Below are positions 18,901 through 29,400 of a stretch of DNA of 64,000 nucleotides, piece after piece. Every line of letters begins with the position of its first letter. Position 1 is the stretch's first letter. A program made the translations under genes and the position numbers. The stretch spans positions 1 through 64,000 of the forward strand of contig JAIOYV010000001.1 in NCBI GenBank assembly GCA_021740905.1, written 5' to 3'. The notes under the pieces are model-generated. The model saw only the letters and a program-made list of their open reading frames with translations. It was not told where the DNA came from and searched no databases. The DNA is from Bacteroidales bacterium. GTDB taxonomy: Bacteria > Bacteroidota > Bacteroidia > Bacteroidales > M50B96.

Positions 18901-19759
18901 CTATTCCTGCTCTTTCCGTTCCCAGGGCAATTGTACCGTCTTTGAGTCGAATAGCGCATGAGATATTGTTCTTTCTTAAATAGTTGTCGTCCGAAGTTGT
19001 GAACCCCGAAAGAACCAGGTCATCCAAAAGCAAAAGTCCGTTACTTCCTGTAGCAATCAATACTTTATTCGTGCCCCATGCCATCATCCCATTAATTACA
19101 ATAGCTTCGGATAAGAAATTCAGAATGGGTATTTTTACTTTCTCGTCATTGTGCAGGTATTGTAAGCCATTGCCCTTATCGTAGAAATAAAGTTTTCCGT
19201 TCACATAATAGGCTGCATTTATTGGGCCTTCCGATTTAATCGTTTTAAAAGATGTCCCATTCCAGAGCAAGATGGAACTATCAGTAATAAAATAAACTCT
19301 ATCTTTTGATGCTTGAATATTAATAATATTTTGAAAATGCCGGTCTTCTTCACTCAATAATTCAGTTAAACCTCGAAATAATAGATCGCCTTTCGAATCA
19401 GGTTGTAAGAATCCGATTTCGCCTGCCCCTCCCACATAAATGGTTCCTTCTGCATCAATGGCAAGCGATATGACCTGCGAAATTTTTGAGGTTTGAATAA
19501 TCCTCCAGGTTTGACCGTCGAATTCGAGAACCCCACGGAAATTTGCAAAATACATGACTCCCCGGCTATCCTGAACCACATCAAAATTCTGAACGTGGGC
19601 TTTGTATTCCGAAGGAGAGTAATTCTTCAGATAAGGCAATCCGATTTCCTGATTTTGAGCAATTAGAAATACCGGTGCAAACAAACAAAACAAGATTATC
19701 CTTAGTGTTAGCTGCAACGTTCTATTTTCTGCATGAATGCGTATCATCGTTTGAATCAT
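15965..19759 (-). CDS. Propeller-type sensor histidine-kinase homologue lacking the phospho-His
   Basis: 1264 residues. A signal segment (about 12-34) is followed by a periplasmic two-bladed Reg_prop beta-propeller region (to about 660), a Y_Y_Y domain (about 670-745), one membrane segment (IVAYIIYFLLFGFLVYLI, about 752-770), a coiled coil, a GAF-like region (about 820-980) and a kinase core. The HATPase boxes are intact (DNACYAVDE, DNGKGIPD, GTGLGLYMNLDI). The acceptor helix reads GIVDRILNPLNYI, so Asp1018 stands where His47 of the neighbouring kinase stands. Its ATG overlaps the preceding stop (TAATG at 19759). It may work as a pseudokinase or allosteric partner. Confidence 0.88.
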   Translation of the reverse strand: MIQTMIRIHAENRTLQLTLRIILFCLFAPVFLIAQNQEIGLPYLKNYSPSEYKAHVQNFDVVQDSRGVMYFANFRGVLEFDGQTWRIIQTSKISQVISLAIDAEGTIYVGGAGEIGFLQPDSKGDLLFRGLTELLSEEDRHFQNIINIQASKDRVYFITDSSILLWNGTSFKTIKSEGPINAAYYVNGKLYFYDKGNGLQYLHNDEKVKIPILNFLSEAIVINGMMAWGTNKVLIATGSNGLLLLDDLVLSGFTTSDDNYLRKNNISCAIRLKDGTIALGTERAGIVVFDADGMLKQKIDQGIQNDYVRAIYSDRNDVLWLALDNGISRVEIPSYLSFFDEKQGIEGAVNQILRFNKKLYFATIKGLFTYDDDLKKYKAVYGINSTCWSILPDNNSILAATSRGIFRVNDNSVSEIIPGFSLKLFRSKIDDSNIYVGQIDGITHLKKKDGLWISTGKIPDIEDEISEIEEDENGILWAVVATRGLVRIDPDGISQPVFYDDHKGLPSRFGNHLSLVENKLFVTTQNGMFGYDAKADTFSLINIFRNDTLMPKEWISTIVEDSQGNLWTNSGDETHIQMRTRNDSDALAQILLKPIQDKTIWAIYPEKDGKVWFGGTEGAFSFDSKIKKDLSKVPTAIIRNVTVNGDSTLFAGTFMNENGQIANLQPDSLISPMDWKLNTLTFKYASPSFNMYEAIEYQYYLDGLEADSSSWTTEIQKEYTKLPPGEYRFLVRAKNIYGQITQPATYAFSIKNPWYSNIVAYIIYFLLFGFLVYLIVRIRSQQLIQDKKNLENLIKERTAEVVSQKEEIEKQSAELSNKNDELEKINLIVKSINSEIHFESLGQSILEKSKLISGVEKATMLVRDKTTSIFSFKASFGWDVLSLSEIKLTLNEIEEYYLLHTNEVFEDIFQVIKLDSDSCPPLLVNFEKPKSLLIMKFRINEVVEGFLILENMHRMNAFNDRDFSLLHNLKEHIISAFIKTNILEDLETTLVNLKETQEQLIQQEKMASIGQLTKGIVDRILNPLNYINNFSLLTNDLSIEIEEILDGLKDKLDIDTYEDLKDLLKMVKSNILKVNEHGSSASRIVKGMEKLLKERSSTFVLTDLNSLVESHIEICLQGYKAENKDFKVNVIKQFDANSEKIKVLPSELGDVIVNTFDNACYAVDEKMKKMTGFQPEIRIVTQFTDDEVKIIIRDNGKGIPDLEQKRLFAPFYTTKPTSKGTGLGLYMNLDIVKTHKGTIDIETEDGEFTAFTIRIPKVGEVSID

Positions 19760-22700
19760 TATGCTGTTTTACTTAAAATCCTAATTACTTCCTGTGTGTA
19801 TTCACTATTATCCGACATGGTATAAAAATTCATTTCTGGATTAATAATCAGCAATGCAGTGCCGCTATCACCTTTCAGCAGGACTTCATCATCACTGTCA
19901 TTTACTATACCCCAATACAATTCAGCTTCACTTAAATGCTTTACATTCTGATTGCCGGCATTTATTGTCACACTACCCGACAAAACAAAAATGATCGAAT
20001 CCTGCCCCAATTCACGAATGTTTATTTCTTCCCCTTCATCAATCCATACATCTGTCGATTTTTCAATTATCCGAGCAACAGCAGGATTTGAGAATGAACT
20101 AAATAAAGGGTTTCTTTTTACCTGACTAACTTTTTCGGACAATAAAAATTCACGTTTTCCTTCTTCATCATTTAGGGTGTAACGGCCAATAAAAGCAATT
20201 GTATCCTTATCCAGTTTTTCAAGTATACGCCCTGCCCGTTCCGAATTTTGCTTTTTCAACAAACTTGCAGAATTCTGCATGATAAAAGGATCAGGATTCA
20301 GAAAATTCGATAACAAAACGGTCTCATTTTCAGGGTTCTCTTTTAAATGAATAATAGCACATGCTTTAGTCCATCGGTTTATTTTCAAGTAATCTTTATT
20401 TATGATGTCTTTGATGCGATCGTTAACAGTCATTTTTTGTTGCGGATAATGATCTTTAAAAAGGCGTAACCCTTCTTCTAAAGATAGGTCTTCGAGCAGG
20501 GGCAGGAATATTTCCTTAATTTCGGGAGATACTGTTAAGTCAAGTATTTCGGTAGCATATACTTTGGATTCATGTGTGCCGGTTTGAAAAATTTCCTGAA
20601 TATACCGGATGGTTTTCGAATCATAGATCATCGAAAGCAAAAGAAAAACATTCTGTTTTTTTTGTACCAGTTCATATTCAAGTGCTTCTTTCAGGATCTG
20701 CATATCGTTTTCTTTTCGAATGTCGAGCAGTGCTGCCATGATCCACACTGTAATGGCAACTTCTTCGTCTATGGTTTCCTTAATCAAGCTAACATCCAAC
20801 CTTTTTGCACGGTATTCCAACTTACTTAATGATTTAAATACCTGACGGCGAATTGTTTCGTCGGGATATTGGATTCGCGACCGGAGTATATTCAAGGCCT
20901 TTTCACTTTTAACACTGGAAACAATGAAAATGATTTTAAGTCTCACATCCTTTGTCGTTGTATTTTTATCGAAGTGACTATCGAGATCGGATAGAATGGG
21001 TTCGCCAATTTGCTTGAGTGCCGCAATTGCATGTGCCGAATAGGTCCTGTCAACAAGATTGCGAATTATGTGCGGCCACAACTCCCTTCTGCCGACTTGC
21101 CCTGAACTAATGAGAGCCGATTTTCGTGTTTGAGGGTCATTATCCTGTAAGAGTGCCTGCAGTATTTTATAGGTTTTATAACTACCTGAATAGGCCAATA
21201 GATTTGCTGCCAGCGTTCTTTTCTTACTGTCTTCGGATAAAGATAATTCCAACAAAGTATTAAAATCTTCCTTTCGTGCCCGGCTAATAAAACTCAGGGT
21301 GCTTTCAAATCTATCCCTGTTGACAATATTCGGATTCGATTGCAACTGATTTTTAATGAGTGTTTCTGCTGAAAGCATCCGTTTGTCCCTAATCGTGTCT
21401 AATATTTTTTCCTGAACCTCCAATGATGAAGAAGCCAATATCCGTTGAAATAATCGATGTGTTTTCTGAGGCTCGACCCGTTCCATAATATTGAGAAGGA
21501 GATTCAAATTAGGCTTTTTCTCATCCTTTATGATCTGGATTATTGCTGCCAGGTTCGATTTGCTTGTGTTTCGCTCACTCCCGGTTTCATTTGATGACAG
21601 ACTTTTGCTGAGTGATCCCCGATATTCGTGGTACATATTCAGGCTCACTTTAATCCATACCCCTAAAATAAGAAGGAAAAAAATATTCAAATACACCAAA
21701 TCTACATGAACAACTTGGGTAAAGATCAATACAACCGCTCCGGCTAATGCAAACCCCAATCCTTTGCCCATTCCTTCAACCATTCCCTGTGCATTCAACC
21801 GTTCGTTTGCAGGTAGAGGCTGATATAAAATCTGGAAGGAAGGATCGTAAATCGCACTTCGGATAACCCGGTCGATCATTTTAGTGAATGCGATAAAAGA
21901 GAAGAATAAACTGGCAGGGCCATATATAACATTCGCCGAAATTGCCAGGAATACAATACCCGCTAATAATATAGGTAGAATAGGGAGGGCTACCTTTAGT
22001 CCGTATTTGTTCATTAACTTTCCCGAGAAAAATGATTTCAGGATGAACTCGGCAACCGCAGTGGTGCCAAAAAATATACTCAAAAAAGCAGCAAGAAATT
22101 CTGGCGATTTTTCAATTTTAATTTGATGTAAGAACGAAAAGTCGGCAAAACACATCCCAAACATAGGCAAAACAGCCATCAAAATCAGTAGTTTGATATA
22201 CTTGCTTTCAAATACCAACTTAAATGAAGGGTTCGTTTTCTTTCCTTCGGGAATTTCAGTAACACGTATAGATGAACCAAAATGTTTAAGCATATAGATC
22301 ATCAACACGAGACAGATCACTAGTCCGAAAAGAGAAATATAAAGAAGATCTGATGTGCTAATAAACTTCAGAACAAATGGGATAGAGAAGAAGCCCACAA
22401 TGTTTGAGATTACTTCTCCTGAACTAATAAGCCCATAAATTCGCTTGCCCTGGCGAAGATCGAACATTTTGTTTGCCAGGCCCCAAAAACCAACTACGGA
22501 AATGAAAACAAATACCCGAATCCAAACAAACATTAAAAAGGTAAGCCACTTGTTGTTGAAAAATTGAATGCCGACAACAAAGAAAGAAACAGAAACAAGT
22601 AGCAATGTAATGCCCAAAAGCACCAGTTTTGGAAAGGTTACTGCCCGTTCAATACGGATATAAACCAGCCAAACCAAATAGCTCATAATGCCTCCTCCTA

Positions 22701-22872
22701 TATAGGCAAAAGGCAATATAGAACTGTCGAAGTTGACAACAAACAGAGAAGTTGCTGAGGTATAGAAAAATGCAATTACCGAACCCATAAAAAAGGAATA
22801 CAGCAAAAGCAGCGAAATAGCACTTGCTTCTCCTTTTCTAATATTCAGGACATTTAGTATTTTATTTTTCAT
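19759..22872 (-). CDS. Npt1/Npt2-like transporter fused to HEAT repeats and a cNMP-type domain
   Basis: 1037 residues. The N-terminal 420 or so residues form about 12 membrane segments resembling the ATP/ADP (nucleotide) transporter and MFS fold. A long HEAT-repeat region follows (about 440-880, for example SKKRTLAANLLAYSGSYK). The last 130 residues look like a cyclic-nucleotide-binding beta-roll (GQDSIIFVLSGSVTI), although the phosphate-binding cassette is not obvious. Classic members import nucleotides in intracellular bacteria. In free-living Bacteroidota this fused form has no proven substrate, and a sensory role is as likely. It is coupled by overlap to the propeller kinase gene. Confidence 0.8.
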   Translation of the reverse strand: MKNKILNVLNIRKGEASAISLLLLYSFFMGSVIAFFYTSATSLFVVNFDSSILPFAYIGGGIMSYLVWLVYIRIERAVTFPKLVLLGITLLLVSVSFFVVGIQFFNNKWLTFLMFVWIRVFVFISVVGFWGLANKMFDLRQGKRIYGLISSGEVISNIVGFFSIPFVLKFISTSDLLYISLFGLVICLVLMIYMLKHFGSSIRVTEIPEGKKTNPSFKLVFESKYIKLLILMAVLPMFGMCFADFSFLHQIKIEKSPEFLAAFLSIFFGTTAVAEFILKSFFSGKLMNKYGLKVALPILPILLAGIVFLAISANVIYGPASLFFSFIAFTKMIDRVIRSAIYDPSFQILYQPLPANERLNAQGMVEGMGKGLGFALAGAVVLIFTQVVHVDLVYLNIFFLLILGVWIKVSLNMYHEYRGSLSKSLSSNETGSERNTSKSNLAAIIQIIKDEKKPNLNLLLNIMERVEPQKTHRLFQRILASSSLEVQEKILDTIRDKRMLSAETLIKNQLQSNPNIVNRDRFESTLSFISRARKEDFNTLLELSLSEDSKKRTLAANLLAYSGSYKTYKILQALLQDNDPQTRKSALISSGQVGRRELWPHIIRNLVDRTYSAHAIAALKQIGEPILSDLDSHFDKNTTTKDVRLKIIFIVSSVKSEKALNILRSRIQYPDETIRRQVFKSLSKLEYRAKRLDVSLIKETIDEEVAITVWIMAALLDIRKENDMQILKEALEYELVQKKQNVFLLLSMIYDSKTIRYIQEIFQTGTHESKVYATEILDLTVSPEIKEIFLPLLEDLSLEEGLRLFKDHYPQQKMTVNDRIKDIINKDYLKINRWTKACAIIHLKENPENETVLLSNFLNPDPFIMQNSASLLKKQNSERAGRILEKLDKDTIAFIGRYTLNDEEGKREFLLSEKVSQVKRNPLFSSFSNPAVARIIEKSTDVWIDEGEEINIRELGQDSIIFVLSGSVTINAGNQNVKHLSEAELYWGIVNDSDDEVLLKGDSGTALLIINPEMNFYTMSDNSEYTQEVIRILSKTA

Positions 22873-22964
22873 TTATATTTTGTTCTCTATTTTCAAATGT
22901 TACGATCCATTACTACTATACTTCAGGTGTGTGAAATTCTTTCTCAATTCGTTTATCTCTATTT

Positions 22965-23825
22965 TTAATATTTATATCTATCATATAGCATTTCAACCGG
23001 AAGAGCAAACAACAAAGGATTCTCATGTATTTGCTTTAGTGTAATAACAGCAGCAATCTTGAATGCCCCATTTTTGGTCAATGTTTTAATTGCCTCAATA
23101 TCTTCGCTTTTAATGAGTAGGTAGTCAATTCCTTCGATATATTCACCAATATAGGTTTGTACTTTATCTAAATCGATCCTGTTTACCAATAAGGCTTCTG
23201 GGGTCAATGGCAAACTAAATTCGAAACAAAGGCCCAGCGTACCTAAATTGTGATAAAATGTATCGATCAGCCATCCTGCCTGATTTACATGTATATGCAG
23301 ACTGGGAAAATTATTTGCGTGTATCAGTCCTATTTTTACCTGCGAGCCTTTTTCCATGGCAAGCAGGCAGGAATAAATAGTCAGGAGCTTGCCCAAGCCT
23401 TTCCCTTTTATACTTCCATCGATGCCAAGCCGGATGGAATAGGAAATCTTCTTTTGATCCTTTTCATAGCCTACTTCAAAAAGACAACCCAATATCTGCC
23501 GATGTTCATTTTCGATAATCAATCCGTGGCCATTCTCAATAAATCTGAATATGTCGTATTTGCTTACCGCTTCAGGATCGCGGAGAAAACAGGTTACGAT
23601 AAAGTCATGGACCGCATCAATATCTGTTAATACGGCCATCCGCAATTGTAAGCCAAAGGAGTTTATTTCTGAGCGAATTTTTTCTTTATACACCTTTGCA
23701 AAATCACTTTCATCCAACAAAAGAATACTTTTCTCCCATTCATTCAGCTCTTTACAAATACTCTCTGGTTTAAAGAAAATAGTTTGGGATTTTACTTCTG
23801 TTATTACCTGTTCTCTATAAGTCAT
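22965..23825 (-). CDS. GNAT-family N-acetyltransferase-like protein
   Basis: 286 residues. An N-terminal helical part (1-50) precedes a GNAT fold (about 55-205) with the acetyl-CoA loop region IKGKGLGKLLTIYSCLLAME. The C-terminal 70 residues are not recognised. Its start overlaps the end of the TonB-receptor gene by 11 nt. The substrate is unknown. The context suggests modification of a component of the signalling run, but that is only inference. Confidence 0.75.
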   Translation of the reverse strand: MTYREQVITEVKSQTIFFKPESICKELNEWEKSILLLDESDFAKVYKEKIRSEINSFGLQLRMAVLTDIDAVHDFIVTCFLRDPEAVSKYDIFRFIENGHGLIIENEHRQILGCLFEVGYEKDQKKISYSIRLGIDGSIKGKGLGKLLTIYSCLLAMEKGSQVKIGLIHANNFPSLHIHVNQAGWLIDTFYHNLGTLGLCFEFSLPLTPEALLVNRIDLDKVQTYIGEYIEGIDYLLIKSEDIEAIKTLTKNGAFKIAAVITLKQIHENPLLFALPVEMLYDRYKY

Positions 23826-26472
23826 AAATCAGTTGAATTAAAAAATTGCGTCCACGTTGTGGTGTACGATATGAATAAACTTTGCCATCTGCCGATCGGA
23901 TTCCCGGATCGGAATACTCTAAATCAAATAAATTATTGACAATCAATTGAACACTAAAGCCCGGAAGAATTTCTTTGTACATGATTGCGGAATTAAAAAG
24001 AAAAGTTGCAGGAAAGTTTCCCGGATTTGCGCTTACCGTAGTATTGCTTCCCACGGGCCTTTTGCCGGCATAATTCATTCTAAAATTAACATTCAGGTGA
24101 TCAAAATAGCTTGCATTAACTCCTAAGTTCGAGCGAATACTTGCAATATCGCCAATGCGTTGATAGGTATTTGTAAGTTCTCCGTTTTCCAGAATATTGT
24201 TTTGTGGATCGGTATAGGTAAAATTCGCATAAAGGGTATAATTATCTATTTTGGCTGAAAAATTAGATTGAAGCCCTTGTATTTTCAGGGCTCCAATGGC
24301 CTGATTCTGACCTGTTGTAGTTCCATCTTCCAATTGCACAAAACCAGTTCCAACAACTCCGTTAAAAATTGAACGGTAATAAACCAGATCGGCATATATG
24401 TTTTTTGAAAAACGGTAGGCTATACTGAAATCAAAATTGGAAACCTTTTCCGGATCGAGGGTAGGATTGTTTTTTAGTCTTGTTGAAATAGTCGCAAATT
24501 TGGTCCAGTTCGAAGCATTTTGGAAGGCACTTGCATAGATAGCTTTCAGAATAAAATTTCCGGGTGTAACTACTAAAGCCACACGCGGATTAAACTGCGA
24601 ACCATAACCACCAGTTACCCGAATTCGATTGTAATCGTATCTTCCACCCAGGGTTAGCATGTATATATCGTTAAACTTCCAGGTGCCCTGTACATACGCC
24701 CCTATGTCATAAATGCTAAAATCGTTGCCTCCGGGAGCAGAATCACCAGAACTGGTGCCTGTTTCTATAACACTGGGTGAAGGAGGAACCGGGTCGGGAT
24801 CAGCCAGGTTATCATACACATAAGCCGTTGTTCTATAGTCACCTTGTATAGAGCTATTTCTGATTTCAACACCGCTTACCAGATTGAGAGCGGCATTGGG
24901 ATTGTAAGTCATTTTAAATTCATTTCTGAATTGTCTTGAAATCTGATAATAATGCTGGGATTTCCAATAAGGATCCTTATCTACCGCCAAATTGGCCATG
25001 TTCAGTGCCCCATTCGAATAATTGTTAATATAAATCGTACTGGAATTTTCATTCACTTGAGTTACCCTATACTGTGTAAAGTTCATCAGGCTTAGTTTAT
25101 CCGAAATATTATTGTCGTATTTCATATAGAAAAATGACTGTTTGGGCACCCATTTAGTCCCATTATCTGCACCAGCCGATTTGTTATCGGTGAAATAATT
25201 GGTACCACCCGATTCCGATTCCCAAAATTCATATCCTATTTGTAGGTTATTGAATTTTGCTTTCCCGTTCAAATACCAATGTTCGGATCGATTTGAATAG
25301 CCAACCTGATTCCCGTTTAATTTTGCATTGAGAGCTTCTTTATCATGATCTCTTGCTGCATTTGCACCTTCTTGGGTTAAACTAATTGAAACCGTATCGC
25401 CATTGGCATCTTGATTAATGGTGAAATAAGGGTTATTGGCTGATAGATTGTTAAGTTTTACAAAATCGGCAGCTTTATCATTAACATCCAGAAGAGCAGC
25501 ATAATCAACCAAATCGTAATCAGATGGGCTGTAATTGAACTCAGGATAACCAGAAAGATCTTGTTCGGAAGAAGAGAACCGTTTTACCGTTGTTGAAAAC
25601 GACATGTTATTTCTCTTAGCAGCTACGGTCATATCCAAAAATTTGGTATCATAGCTTCCCCCGCCCGTATTGACTTTAACCCCGATTTGATTTTTCCCGG
25701 CTAACACTTCCGGATCACGCGTAATTACGTTTATTACACCTACCAAAGCATTTGCACCGTACATTGTCGAGGCCGGCCCATAAAGAACCTCGATCCGTTC
25801 GACATTGGATATAGGATATTGCCTGGACCAATAGGAGATATTTGACCATAAATCATTTTCCTCAACGCCATCGACCAGAAACAAAGTTCGGTCAGTATTA
25901 TTCGACCGATAACCCCGTTGGTAAATATTCGAATAAGTTGTTCCCATAGTTCTCGACACATCAAATCCGGGTAAATCGCTAAAAACCTGTTCCAGATCAA
26001 CATATCCGCGATTCATGATTTCTTCTCTGGAAATGATCATTACAGTGGCAGGAGCTTCATATACATTTTCAGCACGTTTGGATACAGAAACAATCTGAAG
26101 ACTCGACCCGGCCCGCTTAATGTCGTTGATAATCTCTTCAAATTTTGGGTTATTAGAGAGCTCGGCATCAAAATCCGGTTTTAAAGCTAATAGTTTATTA
26201 GCGTATAAAATAGCTTGATCAAGAGAATCTACAGCCAGGTAAGAAACTGAAATCAGACGGTAGGCTTTAACCAGTTGCTTCGGTGAAAATCCTTTATCAA
26301 TGCAAGGTTGAAGCATATCCTTGATACCCACAAATAAACCAATTTCATAATTCTTCTCAGCTTCACTAATAATATTGTCATCACAATCCTGACTCCATGA
26401 TGGAAACCCAAGGAGCATTAGAGCCATCAGAACGACAATACTGTAATACCTTTTGTTTTTAATTGTCATCAT
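23815..26472 (-). CDS. TonB-dependent receptor with N-terminal TPR-like domain
   Basis: 885 residues with a signal peptide (ending near SWSQ, residue 28). Residues 30-125 form a small helical, TPR-like domain in place of the usual carboxypeptidase-regulatory-like extension. A plug domain follows (about 130-245; APATVMIISREEI, RGYRSNNTDRTLFLVDGV, YGPASTMYGANALVGVINVIT), then a 22-strand-type barrel ending FLIQLIYDL. It probably imports or senses a ligand at the outer membrane. No SusD-like gene is adjacent, which argues against a glycan-uptake locus. Its start overlaps the stop of the nSTAND-WD40 gene by 1 nt. Confidence 0.88.
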   Translation of the reverse strand: MMTIKNKRYYSIVVLMALMLLGFPSWSQDCDDNIISEAEKNYEIGLFVGIKDMLQPCIDKGFSPKQLVKAYRLISVSYLAVDSLDQAILYANKLLALKPDFDAELSNNPKFEEIINDIKRAGSSLQIVSVSKRAENVYEAPATVMIISREEIMNRGYVDLEQVFSDLPGFDVSRTMGTTYSNIYQRGYRSNNTDRTLFLVDGVEENDLWSNISYWSRQYPISNVERIEVLYGPASTMYGANALVGVINVITRDPEVLAGKNQIGVKVNTGGGSYDTKFLDMTVAAKRNNMSFSTTVKRFSSSEQDLSGYPEFNYSPSDYDLVDYAALLDVNDKAADFVKLNNLSANNPYFTINQDANGDTVSISLTQEGANAARDHDKEALNAKLNGNQVGYSNRSEHWYLNGKAKFNNLQIGYEFWESESGGTNYFTDNKSAGADNGTKWVPKQSFFYMKYDNNISDKLSLMNFTQYRVTQVNENSSTIYINNYSNGALNMANLAVDKDPYWKSQHYYQISRQFRNEFKMTYNPNAALNLVSGVEIRNSSIQGDYRTTAYVYDNLADPDPVPPSPSVIETGTSSGDSAPGGNDFSIYDIGAYVQGTWKFNDIYMLTLGGRYDYNRIRVTGGYGSQFNPRVALVVTPGNFILKAIYASAFQNASNWTKFATISTRLKNNPTLDPEKVSNFDFSIAYRFSKNIYADLVYYRSIFNGVVGTGFVQLEDGTTTGQNQAIGALKIQGLQSNFSAKIDNYTLYANFTYTDPQNNILENGELTNTYQRIGDIASIRSNLGVNASYFDHLNVNFRMNYAGKRPVGSNTTVSANPGNFPATFLFNSAIMYKEILPGFSVQLIVNNLFDLEYSDPGIRSADGKVYSYRTPQRGRNFLIQLIYDL

Positions 26473-29400
26473 TACTTCTCCGTTATTATTTGTGGACAGG
26501 CTTTTTGATATTCAATATCCTTACCGACATAACTTTTCCATTCACTTTCGCTTAAATTCCGATTCACCATACCACAAATTTTAGAGGATAATAAATCGGT
26601 ATTTGTCTCAAATAGCTTAATTGTTTTGTCGTTGCTTGCCGAAACCAGTTGATTCCCATCTGAACTGAACACAACGCTCATAACCCATGAATCATGATCT
26701 TCTATAAGAAAGGGATTTTGTTTCGTATCAGCAGGATTCCAGATTCGGATAGTTTTATCTAAACTTGAACTGGCAAATGTTTTGCCATTGGGACTATACA
26801 CGAGTGAAGTAATTCCTGAACGATGACCTAAAAACTCCAATGGGGGCTTACCTATGTCAGACCTATCCCAAAGGTTTATTATACCATTCGAGTCACCTGT
26901 GAGCAAAAGGCTTCCATCGGTATTCAATGCAATGGACAGGATTTGTTTATTTGTTCTTAGCTCCGTGGGAGGTTCGTTGAGGTTTAAAGGATTGTAAAAT
27001 CTCACTAACCCACTATGATCAGCACAGGCCATTACTTTCCCATCAAACGATAGAGCCAAATCCTTTATTGAGGAAGGCATTTTTGCTGAAAACAGGTTTG
27101 ATTCCAGATTATTCTGATTCCTAATTTTCAGGAATCCATCAGTTCCAATGCTAACAATCCGTTTATCAGAAATGAAACTAACCTTGGAAATAATTCCATC
27201 GTGTGCTTGAATATTTTTGGGGGTTAAACCCTTCTCTGCGTTTTCCCAATATAAAATCATTCCGTCAGAAGTCCCCGCTATTACCGCCTGTCCCTGAACA
27301 GCAAGACACCTGATACCTTTTTTTGCAAGCCCTCCTGTACTCAGCGAAAGTGGCTTATCATGCTGATCTTTCGTTGACCATACCAACAACTTTCCATCAT
27401 CACTACACGAATATATTAAGTTTCCATCTTTCGACATGGCAACTGCTCTTACCAGATCCTTATGCCCAAGAAATAATGGTTTTTCATCCACAATGTTTGA
27501 AAGTGCATTGAAAATATCCGGATCATCTTTAACTCCACCATTATCAATATTAAAATTGAAAGCAAGTCCGGCAAGAAGCGCCGACAATTCCGGATCGGTA
27601 TTCGCTACCCGTTGCGATTGAATAGCCATGGATCGTGCAATGGCAAGAAGTCTAAGGCGCTTTGCGTTTTTTTCGGATCGAATGGCATCATCAGCAGACA
27701 ATTTGGCCATTTGTGCAGAGGAGTCTGCCTCCGCTTTTGCAACTTTGGCTTCTTCTTCATTTTTTGTGGCTATTAGGGCCAATTGTTCTGCTAATACTTT
27801 TGCATCTTTTGCTACTTTCTCACTTTCCTGAGCGACTGACCTTTGTTCAATCGCGAACTTTCGTTGTTCTTCGGTAATTAATTTTTGCTGTTCGGCTATT
27901 TTCTGCTGCTGTTCGGCTATTCGCTTTTGTGCCACAGCTTCTTTTCGCTGTATTTCAGCCTTTTTACTTTCCTTTTCTAACTCAATTCCTTTTACTTTTT
28001 CATTCATTTCACTTGCATCAGCATCTAATCTAGCTTGCACCGAAATAATAAGGAAAAGGATGGAAACAATGGAAGCTATGCTCAAAAAAATCACAATCTT
28101 TCGGGCACGGCTCAATTCTCTTTTTTGCCCGCTTTCTTTTTTCTTTATCTCGAAGTCAGATTCTTTTTTGCTGTAATCCAAAAAATCAATGGCACGCTCA
28201 AAACCCGGATCATAACGTTCGGCCCAATGTGAATTGGGTTTGTTTTTTTGTTTCCATTTTACAGCAATTTCCAGTTCAGGGTTGGTCCATAGCCCGGTTT
28301 TGCCCTGTTGGTATAATTCGGCCGATTTCGATAAGCGAAGATACAACTCAGCCGACTTGGTTTCTTCATCCACCCAGTCTTTCAGCCTGCCCCAAACTCG
28401 CATCAAACTTTCGTGCGAAATATCGATTACAGTTTCGGGTTGAATTGTAACCTTAAGGGGAGGCACTAAAAATGCTCGACCGGGCGCCCTGAATTGATCG
28501 ATTACTTCAATCAAATCGGTTTCCGAAGAACTGGTAATTTTCAGGATCTCGGCAAACGTGGTGGGTCTTCGTGTACTTCTTTTATCGGAGCCAAAATCGG
28601 TTAAGGCTTTAAATAGCCTTTCCGTATCATTCTTAAGTTCATCCTTTTTCAGGTTATTGAAAATTTCTTCGGCATGAATCGACAAGGCAGAAGTGATTGA
28701 TCCTACTGCGTCATAATGTGCCATGTCCAAAGGCTGATCTCCAATCCTGTTTATACTCCAGTAATCCCAAGCTCGCATTAATGCGTGTTGCATAACCGGC
28801 AACTGGTCGGATTGGTCGCCCAAATCAAGAATTAACCGATCGACCAAATCGGGCGAAATATCATGACCACTTGCTTTTATGGGTTTAATAATAGCATCCC
28901 GCAGTGATTGTGGAGTCATCCGGGGTATTAAAAAATGCCCCTCGTTTATAGCTTCGGTAAGGCCTGGTATTTCGGTACAGTGATCCAGAAAATCCGATCG
29001 CATTGTCAATACAATGTAAATAGGAGCATCTAACTTACTCCTGTTTAAGAGATCCAGAAAAAGATTAATGAAAAGAATAGATTCATTTCTTTCTGTTTCG
29101 GCATGGATTGCATTCTGATATCGGAATATTTCCTCAAATTGATCGATTACAATAAGCCATGGATTAGATCCAAGTTCACGATGTGCGTTTAATATTGGAT
29201 CCTTACCTGTCCGCAATGCTTCTCCGACCAGCTTTTCGGTGGTTGAATTTTGGCCTTTCGCAACAGCCTTTCGGTTGAACGTTTTGGCGTATTCGGAAGC
29301 AAATGATGAGATTGGGTTATCGCCTGGTTTAAAAACGGTAATGTCCCAATTTTTCTGGTTATTGATTTCACTTTTCAGGATATCTGGAATAACACCAGCC

